DNA of 64,000 nucleotides from Sulfurifustis variabilis. Lineage in GTDB: Bacteria; Pseudomonadota; Gammaproteobacteria; Acidiferrobacterales; Sulfurifustaceae. This document shows positions 19,066 through 29,200 of this stretch, piece after piece; the stretch's first letter is position 1; the number at the start of each line of letters is the position of its first letter. Below the pieces are notes generated by a model. The model saw nothing but the letters and a program-made list of their open reading frames with translations. It did no database searches and had not been told where the DNA came from. Position numbers and translations under genes: made by a program. Location: positions 2,046,001 through 2,110,000 of the forward strand of contig NZ_AP014936.1 of the NCBI RefSeq assembly GCF_002355415.1, given 5' to 3'.

Positions 19066-20772
19066 TCAGCTGCTCGTCGCCGGCGCGGCGACCTTCGCCG
19101 CCTCTTCCCGTTCCGGATAGCTGCCTTCCACGAGCACGTCGATGAGCGACGGCCCCTCCCGATCGCGTGCGGCGCGCATCGCGTCGGCGATGTCGTCCGC
19201 CGACTCGACCTGCATCGCCGGGATGCCGAAAGACTGCGCGAGGCCGACGAAATCGATCGGCGGATCGTTCAGCTCCGATCCGTAGTAACGCTTCGCCCGC
19301 GCCGATGCGCCGCCGCCGTGCAGATGCAGACGGTGCTTGATGAGGCGGTACTGCCGGTTGTTGCAGACGACGTAGGTCACCTTGGCCCGACGGTTCGCCG
19401 CGGTCCAGAGGGCCTGTATCCCGAACAGGGCCGCCCCGTCGCCGACGAGGCAAAGCACCGGCCGCTCGGGCAGGGCGAGATGGACACCGATGCTCGCGCC
19501 CAGCCCCCAGCCGAGGCCGCCGCCCTTCAGCCCGAAGTAGCCCAGATCGCGCTCCTGCATGAAGCGGCGCAGGCTCATGCCGGTCGTGGCCGACTCGTCC
19601 ACGATCACGGCGTCGTCCGGCGCGTGGGCGACGATCTCCTGCATGACCACGGTGCCGCGCAGCGGGCGCTGCTGGCGATCCGCCGCCGCCTGGCGTTTCA
19701 CGCCGGCGAGGAGCTCCGCCTTGCGTCGCTCGCTCGCCAGCGCGCGATCCGCCGCGATCCGGCTCTGGTCGCTCCCGCAACGCGCCCGCACGGCCTCGAC
19801 CAGCGCGGCGAGCGTCGCCTTGGCGTCGCCCAGCATCGCCGGCTCGGCCCGGTAGTTCTTGCCGAGCTGCCAGGCGTCGGCGCTGAGCTGGATGAGGCGC
19901 ACGCCGGGAGGCAGGGGCTCCGTGCGCGCGTACGCGGCGAGCGTGAACACCTCCGCCCCGACCGCGAAAATCACGTCCGCCGTGTCGAGCACCTCGCGGA
20001 CTTCCTTCTGCGTGCGCGCGAGCGCACCCTGGTAGAGCGGGTGGGCGATCGGGAAGTTGAACGTCGTCGACGCGCACTCCGAGTACACGCGGCTGCCGAG
20101 CAGATCGGCGAGCTGCCGGAGCTCGGGCTCGGCGCCCGATTTGCCGACCTCGTCCCCGGCGATGATCAGCGGCGAGCGCGCCGCGAGCAGCGCCGCCGCG
20201 GCCTCCCCGATGGCCTCGCGGTCGGCGCACAGCCTCGGCGCGACGACGGTGGGGCGCGCGAGCGAGAACGCGCCCTCCGCCGCCATGACGTCCTTCGGCA
20301 GGGACAGGAACACCGGACCGGTGGGCGGCGTCAGGGCGACCTTCACGGCGCGCGTCAGCACTCGCTCGAGCTCGCCCACGTTCTGGACCTCGTGCGCCCA
20401 CTTGACCAGCGGCCGCGCCATCCGCGCGAGGTCGCCCCACAGGAACGGCTCCGTCTGGGCGAACGCCAGATCCTGCTGCCCGGCGGTGACGAGCAGCGGC
20501 GTGCCGTGCTTCGACGCGTTGAACAGCATCCCCATCGCGTTTCCGAAGCCCGGCATCACGTGGCCGCAGAACACGCCGAGCCGGCCGGACGCCATCGCAT
20601 AGCCGTCGGCCATGGTCAGCGCCGCACCCTCGTGCAGCCCGAGCACGTAGTCCATCTCCGGCATGTCCACGAGCCGGTCGAGCATCTTCAGCTCGGTATG
20701 GCCGGGATTGCCGAACAGGTACCGCACGCCTTGCTGCCGCAGCAGCTCGAGAAAGTAATCAACGCCATTCAT
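19066..20772 (-). CDS. ThDP-dependent benzoylformate decarboxylase-like enzyme
   Basis: A 568-residue protein with the three-domain layout of acetolactate synthase/decarboxylase enzymes. The PYR domain starts GVRYLFGNPGHTEL and has the ThDP-activating Glu48 (LHEGAAL). The PP domain has GDGAALFGIQALW…NN (about residues 443–470), which binds ThDP and Mg. The N-terminus most resembles benzoylformate decarboxylase, but its Ser26 motif (GNPGSNE) is GNPGHTE here, so substrate use may differ. It likely decarboxylates a 2-ketoacid or makes a C–C bond. It lies 15 bases after the propeller–acyltransferase gene. Confidence 0.87.
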   Translation of the reverse strand: MNGVDYFLELLRQQGVRYLFGNPGHTELKMLDRLVDMPEMDYVLGLHEGAALTMADGYAMASGRLGVFCGHVMPGFGNAMGMLFNASKHGTPLLVTAGQQDLAFAQTEPFLWGDLARMARPLVKWAHEVQNVGELERVLTRAVKVALTPPTGPVFLSLPKDVMAAEGAFSLARPTVVAPRLCADREAIGEAAAALLAARSPLIIAGDEVGKSGAEPELRQLADLLGSRVYSECASTTFNFPIAHPLYQGALARTQKEVREVLDTADVIFAVGAEVFTLAAYARTEPLPPGVRLIQLSADAWQLGKNYRAEPAMLGDAKATLAALVEAVRARCGSDQSRIAADRALASERRKAELLAGVKRQAAADRQQRPLRGTVVMQEIVAHAPDDAVIVDESATTGMSLRRFMQERDLGYFGLKGGGLGWGLGASIGVHLALPERPVLCLVGDGAALFGIQALWTAANRRAKVTYVVCNNRQYRLIKHRLHLHGGGASARAKRYYGSELNDPPIDFVGLAQSFGIPAMQVESADDIADAMRAARDREGPSLIDVLVEGSYPEREEAAKVAAPATSS

Positions 20773-20786
20773 GGATACGCAATGCC

Positions 20787-23249
20787 TCAGTGGGTCGTTT
20801 TGATGGGCGACGACGGGGTCGAAGGGGGCGCCGTGTCGCCGAAGCGACGCTGCAGCCGCTCGGCGATGCCGACGAGGTGGCGGCCGGCCACCCGCCGGTC
20901 GATTTCACGCTGCATCCGCTCGCGCAGCTCCTCGCAGAAGGCCCGCACCGCCGCCCGGTCTTCGGCGTCGGGCACCCGGTCGCGGACGCGTATCGGCGGG
21001 AGAAATGCCACCGTATAGGCGACGGGTCGCGGCTTACCTTTATTAATGATGGTCTGGTGACCCCGGTAATCGATCACGAAATGCGCCTCGTGGGAGCCCA
21101 GCACGACCGCGGGGACGATGGGCGCGTCGGCGAGCCACGCCATGAGCGCGAAATCCTCGGTAAAGGGCCGCATCCGATACGGCGGTACCGAAGGTCCCGC
21201 CTCGGGCATCGTCAACACCGCCCGATCGAGATCGAGCAGCGCGCGCCCGTTCTCGAGCGTGGCGGGAACCAGGCCGAGCTCGGCCGCCGCCTCGGCGGAG
21301 ATCCTCCGGTTCGGATCGGCCAGGCAATCGGGCGGCGCGAGGAAGAGCGGCGGCCGGTCCGGGCGATGCCGGTGGAGCGCATCGAGCGCGAGCAGCGCGT
21401 GGTCGGGGACCGATACCGCACCGAAGGGGGTCGGCGCGGCCGGGTTGTTCGCGACGACGAGCAGGCGTCCGTTGGACGGCACGTTGTCCAGGCCTTCGGT
21501 CTCCGGACGGCATACCCTACGCGCCAGGGCCAGCATGTGCGGCGCCTTCCGGCCGATGTCGGCGCGTTCGGCGATTTCCGTTACCGGTTTCCGGTCGAGA
21601 ACGCCGGCCGTCGCCATCGCTTCCGCGCCGCCGCCCGGACGAACCGGCTTGCGGTACGGCGGCGGATCGAGCGGCGCGAGCCGATACGCCTCGGCGCTTG
21701 GCTGGACCGCCCCCGCGGGTCTGGCCGCGCGGATGTGCGGTTTCAATTCAGGCGCCCCGAGCCAGACCTCGGCGCCGCCGCGCGGGTTGTCGACGTACTC
21801 CCATTCCGAGCCGCGCCGCACGGCGACCGTGGGGCCGAAGGGATTCACCGAGCCCACGGCGAGACCGTAGGGCGTCGACGCAAAGCTCCGGATACCGCAG
21901 TTGTAGGGATTCCCGAACCCGCCGATGGTGACCGGCATCCAGTTGTCGCCGTCGGCGGTGCTCCACAGATCGCACCCCCCTTCCCGCTCGTGGGCCTCGT
22001 CGACCCCCATGAATTCGATCAGCTCGCGGAAGTGTCCGGGCCAGACCGACCGGTTGAGGTACGGCAGGAACGAGCCCCAGCTCGCGGTGCCCATGTACAG
22101 GCGGCCGGCGTGAACGGCCATCCGCCACATGTATCCGTTGAAGAGATCGTTGAACCCGGGATAGAAGCCGCTCTTGGGCAGCACCACCCCTTTCGGCGTC
22201 AGGCGCGGCGTGCCGACCACCAGATCCCAGGAGTCGTCGGGATACAGGCGGATGACTTCGCCGGCGGCCGGGCCCACCTGGTTCACGCGATCGTAGCCGC
22301 CGTCCTGGATGGCGGTGCCGATGTACAGCGCATCCTTGAACACGCAGAAGGACAGCACGCCCTGGTTGAGGTGACCGCGGTACGCCCCGATGTCGAGGAC
22401 CTTCGTCCACCGATACGGCGCTTCCCCGACACCCCGCGTCTTCCACACCTGGAACCCGGTCAGGTGATTGAAGGTGCCCGCGTACAGGTGGTCGTTGAAC
22501 GCGACGACGTTGAACACGACGGTGTTGTACGGATCGCCGAAACCGGGAGGACTCACCTGCCGCCACTCGCCCTTGGCGGGATCGGCGCTCTCGAGGACAT
22601 AGGGGTACTTCGATTGATTCGCGACGTTGTTGTTGCTTCCGACGGGCGAGGTGTACAGGCGGCCGTTGAACTCCATCAGGAACCGGAAGGACGAGACGCC
22701 GTCGAGCCCCAGGCCGGGCTTCGAGGCGGGCGTGAACGTCTCGCCGTCCTCGGAACGCAGGATCATGGGCCCCGGGGCCCGCGTGTTCGCGAACGTGCTC
22801 ACGTACAGCGCCGGCGCGGCATCGCTCCTGCCCCGAAAGACCCTCATTCCGCGATAGCTGACCTCGCGAATGATGTCCCTGCCGTCCCGTCCGGTCACGA
22901 TCGGGGCGCGCTGCACCAGGTCCCAGCGCGCCGCGCGCGGGTCGTAGCGCCAGATCTGCGCGCGCAGGTCGATGTCGGCGAAGGCGTCGGGCGGGCACTG
23001 GATCGGCCAGACGGGCCATTGCGGGGGACGGAACGTCTGGCGTTTCTTAAGGCAGAGATTCGCGCGAAAGGTGCCGCAGTAGAGCCGGTCGTTGAACCAC
23101 GACATGGAATGGACGTAGGCATTCCAGCCGTCTCCCCAGCCGTTGAGCGCGATCGGCAGAAAGTGCTCCTGCCCGAGCGTCTGGCTGGAGAGGTCGCTCC
23201 GATCCTCGGCGATCGGTCCCTCCTGTATCGCTACCCGGGTCGCCGCCAT
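20787..23249 (-). CDS. Propeller-like domain fused to a degenerate acyltransferase-like domain
   Basis: The ATG at 23249 has a strong ribosome-binding site (GGAAGG about 6–10 bases upstream) and gives 820 residues. Residues about 20–560 hold repeated short units of the kind found in beta-propellers (NDRLYCGTF, NGRLYTSPVG, NDHLYAGTFN, KDALYIGTA, AGRLYMGTA). The last 250 residues resemble the LPLAT/PlsC acyltransferase fold (NVPSNGRLLVVANNPAAPTP, then FTEDFALMAWLADAPIVPAVVLGSHE). The expected HX4D is absent (NNPAAP instead), so ordinary acyl transfer is doubtful. The fusion is unusual. It may hold or present an acyl product. An in-frame extension to 23366 is unlikely given the SD position. Confidence 0.7.
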   Translation of the reverse strand: MAATRVAIQEGPIAEDRSDLSSQTLGQEHFLPIALNGWGDGWNAYVHSMSWFNDRLYCGTFRANLCLKKRQTFRPPQWPVWPIQCPPDAFADIDLRAQIWRYDPRAARWDLVQRAPIVTGRDGRDIIREVSYRGMRVFRGRSDAAPALYVSTFANTRAPGPMILRSEDGETFTPASKPGLGLDGVSSFRFLMEFNGRLYTSPVGSNNNVANQSKYPYVLESADPAKGEWRQVSPPGFGDPYNTVVFNVVAFNDHLYAGTFNHLTGFQVWKTRGVGEAPYRWTKVLDIGAYRGHLNQGVLSFCVFKDALYIGTAIQDGGYDRVNQVGPAAGEVIRLYPDDSWDLVVGTPRLTPKGVVLPKSGFYPGFNDLFNGYMWRMAVHAGRLYMGTASWGSFLPYLNRSVWPGHFRELIEFMGVDEAHEREGGCDLWSTADGDNWMPVTIGGFGNPYNCGIRSFASTPYGLAVGSVNPFGPTVAVRRGSEWEYVDNPRGGAEVWLGAPELKPHIRAARPAGAVQPSAEAYRLAPLDPPPYRKPVRPGGGAEAMATAGVLDRKPVTEIAERADIGRKAPHMLALARRVCRPETEGLDNVPSNGRLLVVANNPAAPTPFGAVSVPDHALLALDALHRHRPDRPPLFLAPPDCLADPNRRISAEAAAELGLVPATLENGRALLDLDRAVLTMPEAGPSVPPYRMRPFTEDFALMAWLADAPIVPAVVLGSHEAHFVIDYRGHQTIINKGKPRPVAYTVAFLPPIRVRDRVPDAEDRAAVRAFCEELRERMQREIDRRVAGRHLVGIAERLQRRFGDTAPPSTPSSPIKTTH

Positions 23250-23388
23250 GCGTTCCTTCCTTTCGCCGCCCGCACGATGCCACCGACGCCCGATCCCCCT
23301 GCGCCATGCGGCGCACTGGATCTCCGCGCTCCAGCGTCCTGCTCCAACGGTCGTCGCGGCTTCCAAGCGCTGCCCCCCGCCGATCGCA

Positions 23389-24351
23389 TCACGTTTTCTT
23401 GAGAAGGACCGGCTCGGCCAGGCCGGTCACCGTGCCGTGCATCCAGGCCGGTGCCGCCGTCGGCTGCGGCAGCCACGAGGCGTCCAGCAGCCGGGCGACG
23501 GGTTCGACCACCTTCTCGGGCATGTGCAGGGGGAAGAAATGACCTGCCCTCGGCAGGATCCGAATGTCGGCGTGCTCGCACAAGCGGGACAGTTCGCGCG
23601 CGGTTTCCAGCGCCTGCGAATACTCGCCGTAGAGACCGACGATCGGCATGCGCAGCGAAGGCAGACGGTCGGTCGGCACGTCGCCGGCGCGCCCGAATTC
23701 GTCCAGGGCCGTGGTTCGTTCGATCAGCTCGAGCCAGCGCATGGCGGAACGCTTGCCGTTCTTGCCGGAAAAGGGCGACGGCATCATCGCCCCCAGGCGA
23801 TCCGCCCTGTCCGGCTCGTGCACGCGCAACCGTGCCATCTGGTTGAACAGCTGAATTCCGAATTCGCCGCCGTCTTCGTCGAAGACGAATCCGTTCTCCC
23901 GCATCAGATCCCGGTAACGCGGCCAATGGGCCCAGTCGCGGAGCCGGAGATTCGGTTGCAGCGAGCGCATGCGCGTGTCCACGAGCGTCAGGCTCTTGAC
24001 CCGGTCGGGATGCAGGCAGGCGAAATGCGCCGCGACCGAGCCGCCGAAGCTGTGCGCCACGAGGTGCGCCGAGCCGATCCCGAGATGGTCGAGCAGCTCG
24101 CGCATGTCGGCCGCGAGGCGATCGACGCCGTATCCGCTGCGCGGCATCTCGCTCAGGCCGTGACCGCGAAGATCGAACAACGTGACGCGCGCGTACGCCG
24201 ACAGCATCGGGGCAATGCGCAGATACCAGAACCCGAGGTTGGCGCCGAGCCCGTGGACCATCACCACTTCCTCGCGCCGCGCCCCGATGGGCCGCGGCTG
24301 GTCGAGGGTGACGTAGTGAAGCGTGATCTGTTCCAGCTGTGCGAGCGGCAT
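23389..24351 (-). CDS. Alpha/beta-fold hydrolase (thioesterase-like candidate)
   Basis: 320 residues from the ATG at 24351, starting MPLAQLEQITLHYVTLDQPR. It has the oxyanion motif MVHGLGANLGFW, the conserved LFDLRGHGLSEMP, the nucleophile elbow AHSFGGS and the C-terminal histidine in PRAGHFFPLHMPE. Fold-level assignment is firm, and the substrate is unknown. Two bases separate it from the AP-superfamily gene upstream. As no thioesterase domain is visible in the megasynthase, this protein is a candidate for chain release. Confidence 0.82.
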   Translation of the reverse strand: MPLAQLEQITLHYVTLDQPRPIGARREEVVMVHGLGANLGFWYLRIAPMLSAYARVTLFDLRGHGLSEMPRSGYGVDRLAADMRELLDHLGIGSAHLVAHSFGGSVAAHFACLHPDRVKSLTLVDTRMRSLQPNLRLRDWAHWPRYRDLMRENGFVFDEDGGEFGIQLFNQMARLRVHEPDRADRLGAMMPSPFSGKNGKRSAMRWLELIERTTALDEFGRAGDVPTDRLPSLRMPIVGLYGEYSQALETARELSRLCEHADIRILPRAGHFFPLHMPEKVVEPVARLLDASWLPQPTAAPAWMHGTVTGLAEPVLLKKT

Positions 24352-24353
24352 GA

Positions 24354-25946
24354 TTACTCCATGTATCCCAGCATGCGCAGCTGTTCGATGATCTTGTCCT
24401 TCTCGTCGTCCGCGATCTGTCCTCCGGGCGCCTCGAACTGCGCGACCGGGAGCGTCGCCGCCCCGATCCGCACGCCGTGCTTTCCGAGATGCTCGTCGGT
24501 GAAGAACGTCTCGGGCACGACTCCTTCGAAGTCCCTGGGCACGGAAAGGCCGAGGCTGTAGAGCAGCGTGGCCGCGACGTCCATGATGCGGCGCCGCTCC
24601 GCCGTCTCCCCCCGCCGGATGCCGGGGCCGCTGGCGATGAAGACGCCGTCCGGGTGGTGCGTCCCGGCCGGCTGCCCCCGCGCCTCCACCACCGGTTCGA
24701 CGTTGCTGATGGAGACGAACCCGTAGTCGCGCAGCTCCAGCGACAGGTCGGGGGCATCGGACATCGCCGGGCCGGGGAAGACGTCCTCGCGGCAATGAAT
24801 GGCGCGGATGATGCGTTCGCCGGTGGCGGGATCCCGAAGCGCTTCGAGGTCGCCGATCAGGCGCTGCCGGAAGGCTTCGTACTCCGCCCTCGGCACGCCG
24901 GGCTCCCCCGGCCGGTTCGACACGCGTATCCAGACGCCGTTGCTCGAGGGCGTGCGGCAGTACGCGAGCGTCTTGTGCCAGTCGAGGTTCGCGAACCAGC
25001 TCCGGTCGCGCCGCCGGCTCGTCTCGCTGTCGTCCGCCGTCCGCCAGGCGAGGTAGCCTTTCTGGTGGAGGTAGGCGTTGATGCGGACGATCTCGGTGGA
25101 CACCGTGAACCCGTGATCCGACGCGATGTACACCTGCGCCTCCGGCGCCAGCGCCACCAGGCGGCGGACGTACCCGTCGAGTTTGCGGAAGTACTCGTAG
25201 CAGGCATCCCGTATGCCGGCCGCCTGGGGCGAGTCGTCCGCCGGCATGCGGGGATCGATGTACGCCCATGCCTGATGCTGGATCTTGTCGGTGCCGTCGA
25301 ACATCACCGCCATGAGATCCGGCCGGTCCTCGCGCAGGAGCTTCTCGGCGATGAAGAACCACTGGTCCTCGCGCACGAGGTGATACCGCACCCACTGCTC
25401 GACCTCCTGCGGGCCGAGCTCCTCCATCGCGAGCTTCTCCTGCTCGAAATCCCATGCGAGCTCGCGCGGGTTGAACCCGTCGATGCCCTTCAGCCGGTCG
25501 AACAGCCCGGCGGGCAGGCTGTTGCGGCGCAGATGCTTCCAGGGCACGAAACCGGGCACGAGCGAGCCGCGCACCGGCCGCGGCGGCGCCGTGATGGGGA
25601 AGTTGAGCGACACGACGCTCCGCTCCTGGCGGCTGGCGATCGACCAGATCGTCTCGGTCCGGATGTCGCGCGCGTCCGACAGGGTGAAGTACACCTCCTC
25701 GCCCCGTTCCTCCGCGCGCAGGAAGTCGAAAACGCCGTGATGCCCCGGCGAGCGGCCGGTCATGAGCGAGACCCACGCCGGAGGCGTGAGCGGATTCGCC
25801 GTCGACCTCAGCTTCGCCCTGACCCCGTTCTCGATGAGCCCCTTGAGGAACGGCATCACCACGCCCCGTCCCGGCACGTCCTGGATGAGGTCGTCGAGGA
25901 TCGTGAACGTGGCGCCGTCCATGCCGATGAATAGTGTGCGAGTCAC
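24354..25946 (-). CDS. Type I phosphodiesterase/nucleotide pyrophosphatase-like (AP superfamily) protein
   Basis: A GTG start at 25946 overlaps the ACP stop (GTGA). The 530-residue product has the first metal Asp (FIGMDGATF, Asp10), a Thr nucleophile site (ANPLTPPAW, Thr54), DGTDKIQHQAW and the late metal motif IASDHGF. AP-superfamily enzymes of this type cut phosphodiesters or phosphonates. No signal peptide is seen, so it appears cytosolic. It may act on head groups or on phosphopantetheine/CoA-linked intermediates. Tight coupling to the ACP gene makes a lipid-pathway role likely. Confidence 0.82.
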   Translation of the reverse strand: MTRTLFIGMDGATFTILDDLIQDVPGRGVVMPFLKGLIENGVRAKLRSTANPLTPPAWVSLMTGRSPGHHGVFDFLRAEERGEEVYFTLSDARDIRTETIWSIASRQERSVVSLNFPITAPPRPVRGSLVPGFVPWKHLRRNSLPAGLFDRLKGIDGFNPRELAWDFEQEKLAMEELGPQEVEQWVRYHLVREDQWFFIAEKLLREDRPDLMAVMFDGTDKIQHQAWAYIDPRMPADDSPQAAGIRDACYEYFRKLDGYVRRLVALAPEAQVYIASDHGFTVSTEIVRINAYLHQKGYLAWRTADDSETSRRRDRSWFANLDWHKTLAYCRTPSSNGVWIRVSNRPGEPGVPRAEYEAFRQRLIGDLEALRDPATGERIIRAIHCREDVFPGPAMSDAPDLSLELRDYGFVSISNVEPVVEARGQPAGTHHPDGVFIASGPGIRRGETAERRRIMDVAATLLYSLGLSVPRDFEGVVPETFFTDEHLGKHGVRIGAATLPVAQFEAPGGQIADDEKDKIIEQLRMLGYME

Positions 25947-26239
25947 GCTGCAACTCCGTTGAGCTTGGAAGTGACGAAGGACGCGACCTGGCTGACGGAA
26001 AGGTCGTCGACGTAACGGCCCTCGCGCATGAGCAGCTCGTCGAAGCCCATGCGCGGCCTCGAGAAGTGCTCCTCGACGGCCACGACCAGGTGAATGATGT
26101 CGACGGACGAAAATCCGAGCTGCTCGACCAGCTTCGTTCCGACGCCGATATCGTCGTCCAGATCCAGATCCCAGTCCTGCGTCATGTCGCGCAGGATCTG
26201 GATGATCGCGGTACCGACCTGTTGTTCGCTAAATGACAC
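25943..26239 (-). CDS. Free-standing acyl carrier protein
   Basis: A 98-residue acidic protein with ACP helices and the phosphopantetheine site LGFSSVDII (Ser near residue 44), where the usual DSL is FSS. The GTG start at 26239 overlaps the PKS2 stop by 11 bases and has a GGAGGA ribosome site. It is probably activated by the PPTase domain of the preceding gene. It may carry a starter, or accept the chain from the megasynthase for the tailoring enzymes downstream. Confidence 0.88.
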   Translation of the reverse strand: MSFSEQQVGTAIIQILRDMTQDWDLDLDDDIGVGTKLVEQLGFSSVDIIHLVVAVEEHFSRPRMGFDELLMREGRYVDDLSVSQVASFVTSKLNGVAA

Positions 26240-29200
26240 TCGCCGTCCTCCTCTCCCGGTGTTCGCCCGCCGTATCGGCGGCCTGGCTGTACTCCACGCA
26301 AATGGCCATCACTTCGTCCGGCGACTGCCACACGCGCACCCGAAACGAATGTTCTCCCCGCCGCACGAGCAGGTGCTCGTCGTCGATGCCGACCACTGGC
26401 CACGCGCGCGGGTCGCCCAGGAGACCCGTGCCCCGGCACTTGGCGGCCGCCTCTTTCGCGCACCAGAAGCGCAGCAGGGTTCGCGCCCTCTGCTCGGCGT
26501 TTGCCGCAGGAAGCAGTGCGGTCTCTTCCGGCGTGAGCGCGCCGTCGAGAAACTCCACCGACCGGCCGGCACCGAGGCGCTCCACGTCGATGCCGAGCGC
26601 GACCCCCGGATCGGCCGCCGCCGCGACCGCGCACCCCAGACTGTGGCTGATCGAGACCGCGGGAGCGCCGGCGGTCAGGTCGCCGAGAGCGGGGCACGAC
26701 ACAACGGGCCTGCCCGCCGCGTCCGGCAGAATTTCGACGTCCGCCGGCGCGAGACGGATGCCGTACTTGCGCTCGGCCCATGCGCGCACCGCGTCCTTCG
26801 CCGCGATCCTCCCGAGCAGCCACTCCCCGCGCCTCGGACCCTTGTCGGGCAGCGCGTACCAGAAGCGACGCTCGTTCCCGCCGAGCATCAGGTGCGCCAA
26901 AACGCGCTTCCAGATGCCCCACGAGTCGTCGAAGAACGACGGCGGGAGCGGGTCGATGCGACGGCCGATCACGCCGGCGGCCGGGAGCGGCTGCTCCGAC
27001 GAGAAGTACTCGGTCTGCGGAAAGAGGCGGCACCGGTAGTAGACGTGAGGGATGCTGAAGTACTGGTCCTGCCAGCCCTCGATCCGCGCCCACAGGCGCC
27101 CCGTCTCCTCGATGAAATCGAAATCGGCCTCGAGCCGGGCGCCGCGCGGATACAGCCGGCATCGCGAGTACGGCGGCAACGAGGCCGGAACCGGATCGCT
27201 CGCCGCGACGCGCGCGACGACGCGGTCGTCCCCGTCGACGAATTCGAAACCGCCGCCCTCGCCGGTCTCGCTGGCGATCCGGATATGCGCGCGGCACAGC
27301 AGAGGACGTCCGGGAGGCAGTGCCGGGCCGTACTGCTCGTACTTGAGCACGCGGAACGGGAAGAAGCTCAGGTCCGCGCCGAACCGTTCCGCGACCCAGT
27401 AGCCGATCAGCTGTCCGGCCGAATCGAGCAGCGCCGGATCGGTGAGGAAGCGGGCGGCCCCGAGGCCAGAGAAGAACCGGTTCGGGTCGATCGCGCCGAA
27501 GTCGGCTTCGATCCCCTCGCGACCCCAGCGTCGCAATCGCTTCACGCCCTGGAAACAGGGACCGTGGAACATGGGGGCGTAGCGGGTCGGATCGTCCGGG
27601 TGATTCGCGTAGAGCTTGTCACCGGCATAGTTCGGACGGAACTCCTCCGCGAGCACGAACGGCGGCACGGGCCGCGGCGCCGGAAATTCGTCGCCGAGCC
27701 GCGCGGTGCCTTCGAAAACCAGCTGCCGGTCGGCGCCGTCCCCCAACACGAAAACCCGTACGTGGATCTCCGCCGGCGCGCCGGGCTTGCGGCCGGCCTG
27801 CACGCCGAGCCGCAGGCGTCCCTGGTCGAGCGCGAGCCAACGGTAGCCGCGAAGATCGTAAAGACCGATCACCCGCTTTCCGCTCAACCGCGCCGCGGCC
27901 TGTGCGACGACCTCCATGCTGACGGTGAACGGAATGACCGGCAACGGATGCAGCTCCGGATTCCGGGCGGACACCGCGGCCCCCAGTGTATGGTCGAAAA
28001 GGAACACGTCGCGGGCCAGATCGACGTCCCGTTCGCACCAGAGCGAGTCGGCGTCCATCGAGACGACGCGGCCGAGCAGAGGCCACGCCCCGGCTTCGCT
28101 GTCCGGATCGGCCGCCTCGGCTGCGGCGACGGTTGCGGTCGGCGGCGGCGTCATCAGACCCAATACGCGGGTCTGGCTCGACAGGAACTCCTGCATCAGG
28201 TTGAAGTGGGAACGCAGCAACGACACGCGCGCGTCGGGCCTCGGCGCGGCGGCCACGGGCGTCGGCGATTGGGCCGCGGGATCCGGGCGGACGTCGTCCT
28301 GCAACGGCGCGGGGGCGAGGACGGCAGCGAGCCGTTGTCGCGCCGACGCGAGCGCCTCCGCGCTCACTTCCATTCGGGGCATCATCAAGTCGAGCACCGC
28401 GCGCTTCGCAGGCTCGCGCTTCGCGCCGGGAGCGAGAGGCTCGATCGATCGCGCCCGATAGAGGGGCGCAAAATCGACGGCGGCGCCGCGCACGTAGAGC
28501 TGCCCGAGCAGCTGCTGCAGCTGCTGCAGACCCGGCTTGCCCTCGACATTGCTCGCCAGCGCCAGGTACTCGCCGCGCTCGAGGATGTCCTTCACGAACC
28601 CGGTCAAGTTGCCCCCGGGCCCCACCTCGACGAAAGTGCGGACGCCGGATGCGTGCAGGCGGGTGATCGTGTCGCGAAACCGCACCCGGCTGAACCACTG
28701 GCGGGTCGCCAGCGCGCGAATGGCCTCCGCTTCCGACGGGAACGGTTCGGTGGTCGCGCAGCTGTAGACGGGCGTGGCCGCCGGCCCGACGTCGAGACCG
28801 TCGTACAGGACGCGCAGACGCGGCTCGAGCGGCATGAACAGCGGCGTGTGGTACGCGCGGTCGAACGGCATCGGCACGCAGATGCCGCCGGCCTCGCCGA
28901 GACGCGCCACCGCCGCATCGATATCCGCGCGCTCGCCGAAGAGCACCACCTGATTGGGGCAGTTGTCGAGCGCGACGTGGAGGCGCCCGCCCGCGGCGGA
29001 AACGACGGCATCGAGCCGTTCGGGATCGACCGCGCCCACGGTCATCAGCGCGCCCGTCGGGATGCGACCCTCCGCGCCGAGGTCGCGGTACGCCTGCGCG
29101 AAGCGGCGCATCGCCGCGACGGTCTCCGCCCGCGTCGGCAGGCGCACGATGCCGCCGGCGATGAGCGCCGTGCCCTCGCCCGTGCTGTGCCCGACCAGCG

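Noticed and set aside
19066..20772. Oxalyl-CoA decarboxylase paired with formyl-CoA transferase
   Set aside because: Two class III CoA-transferases are nearby, but the ThDP enzyme's N-terminus resembles benzoylformate decarboxylase, and one CoA-transferase lacks its catalytic Asp. An oxalate pathway is not supported.
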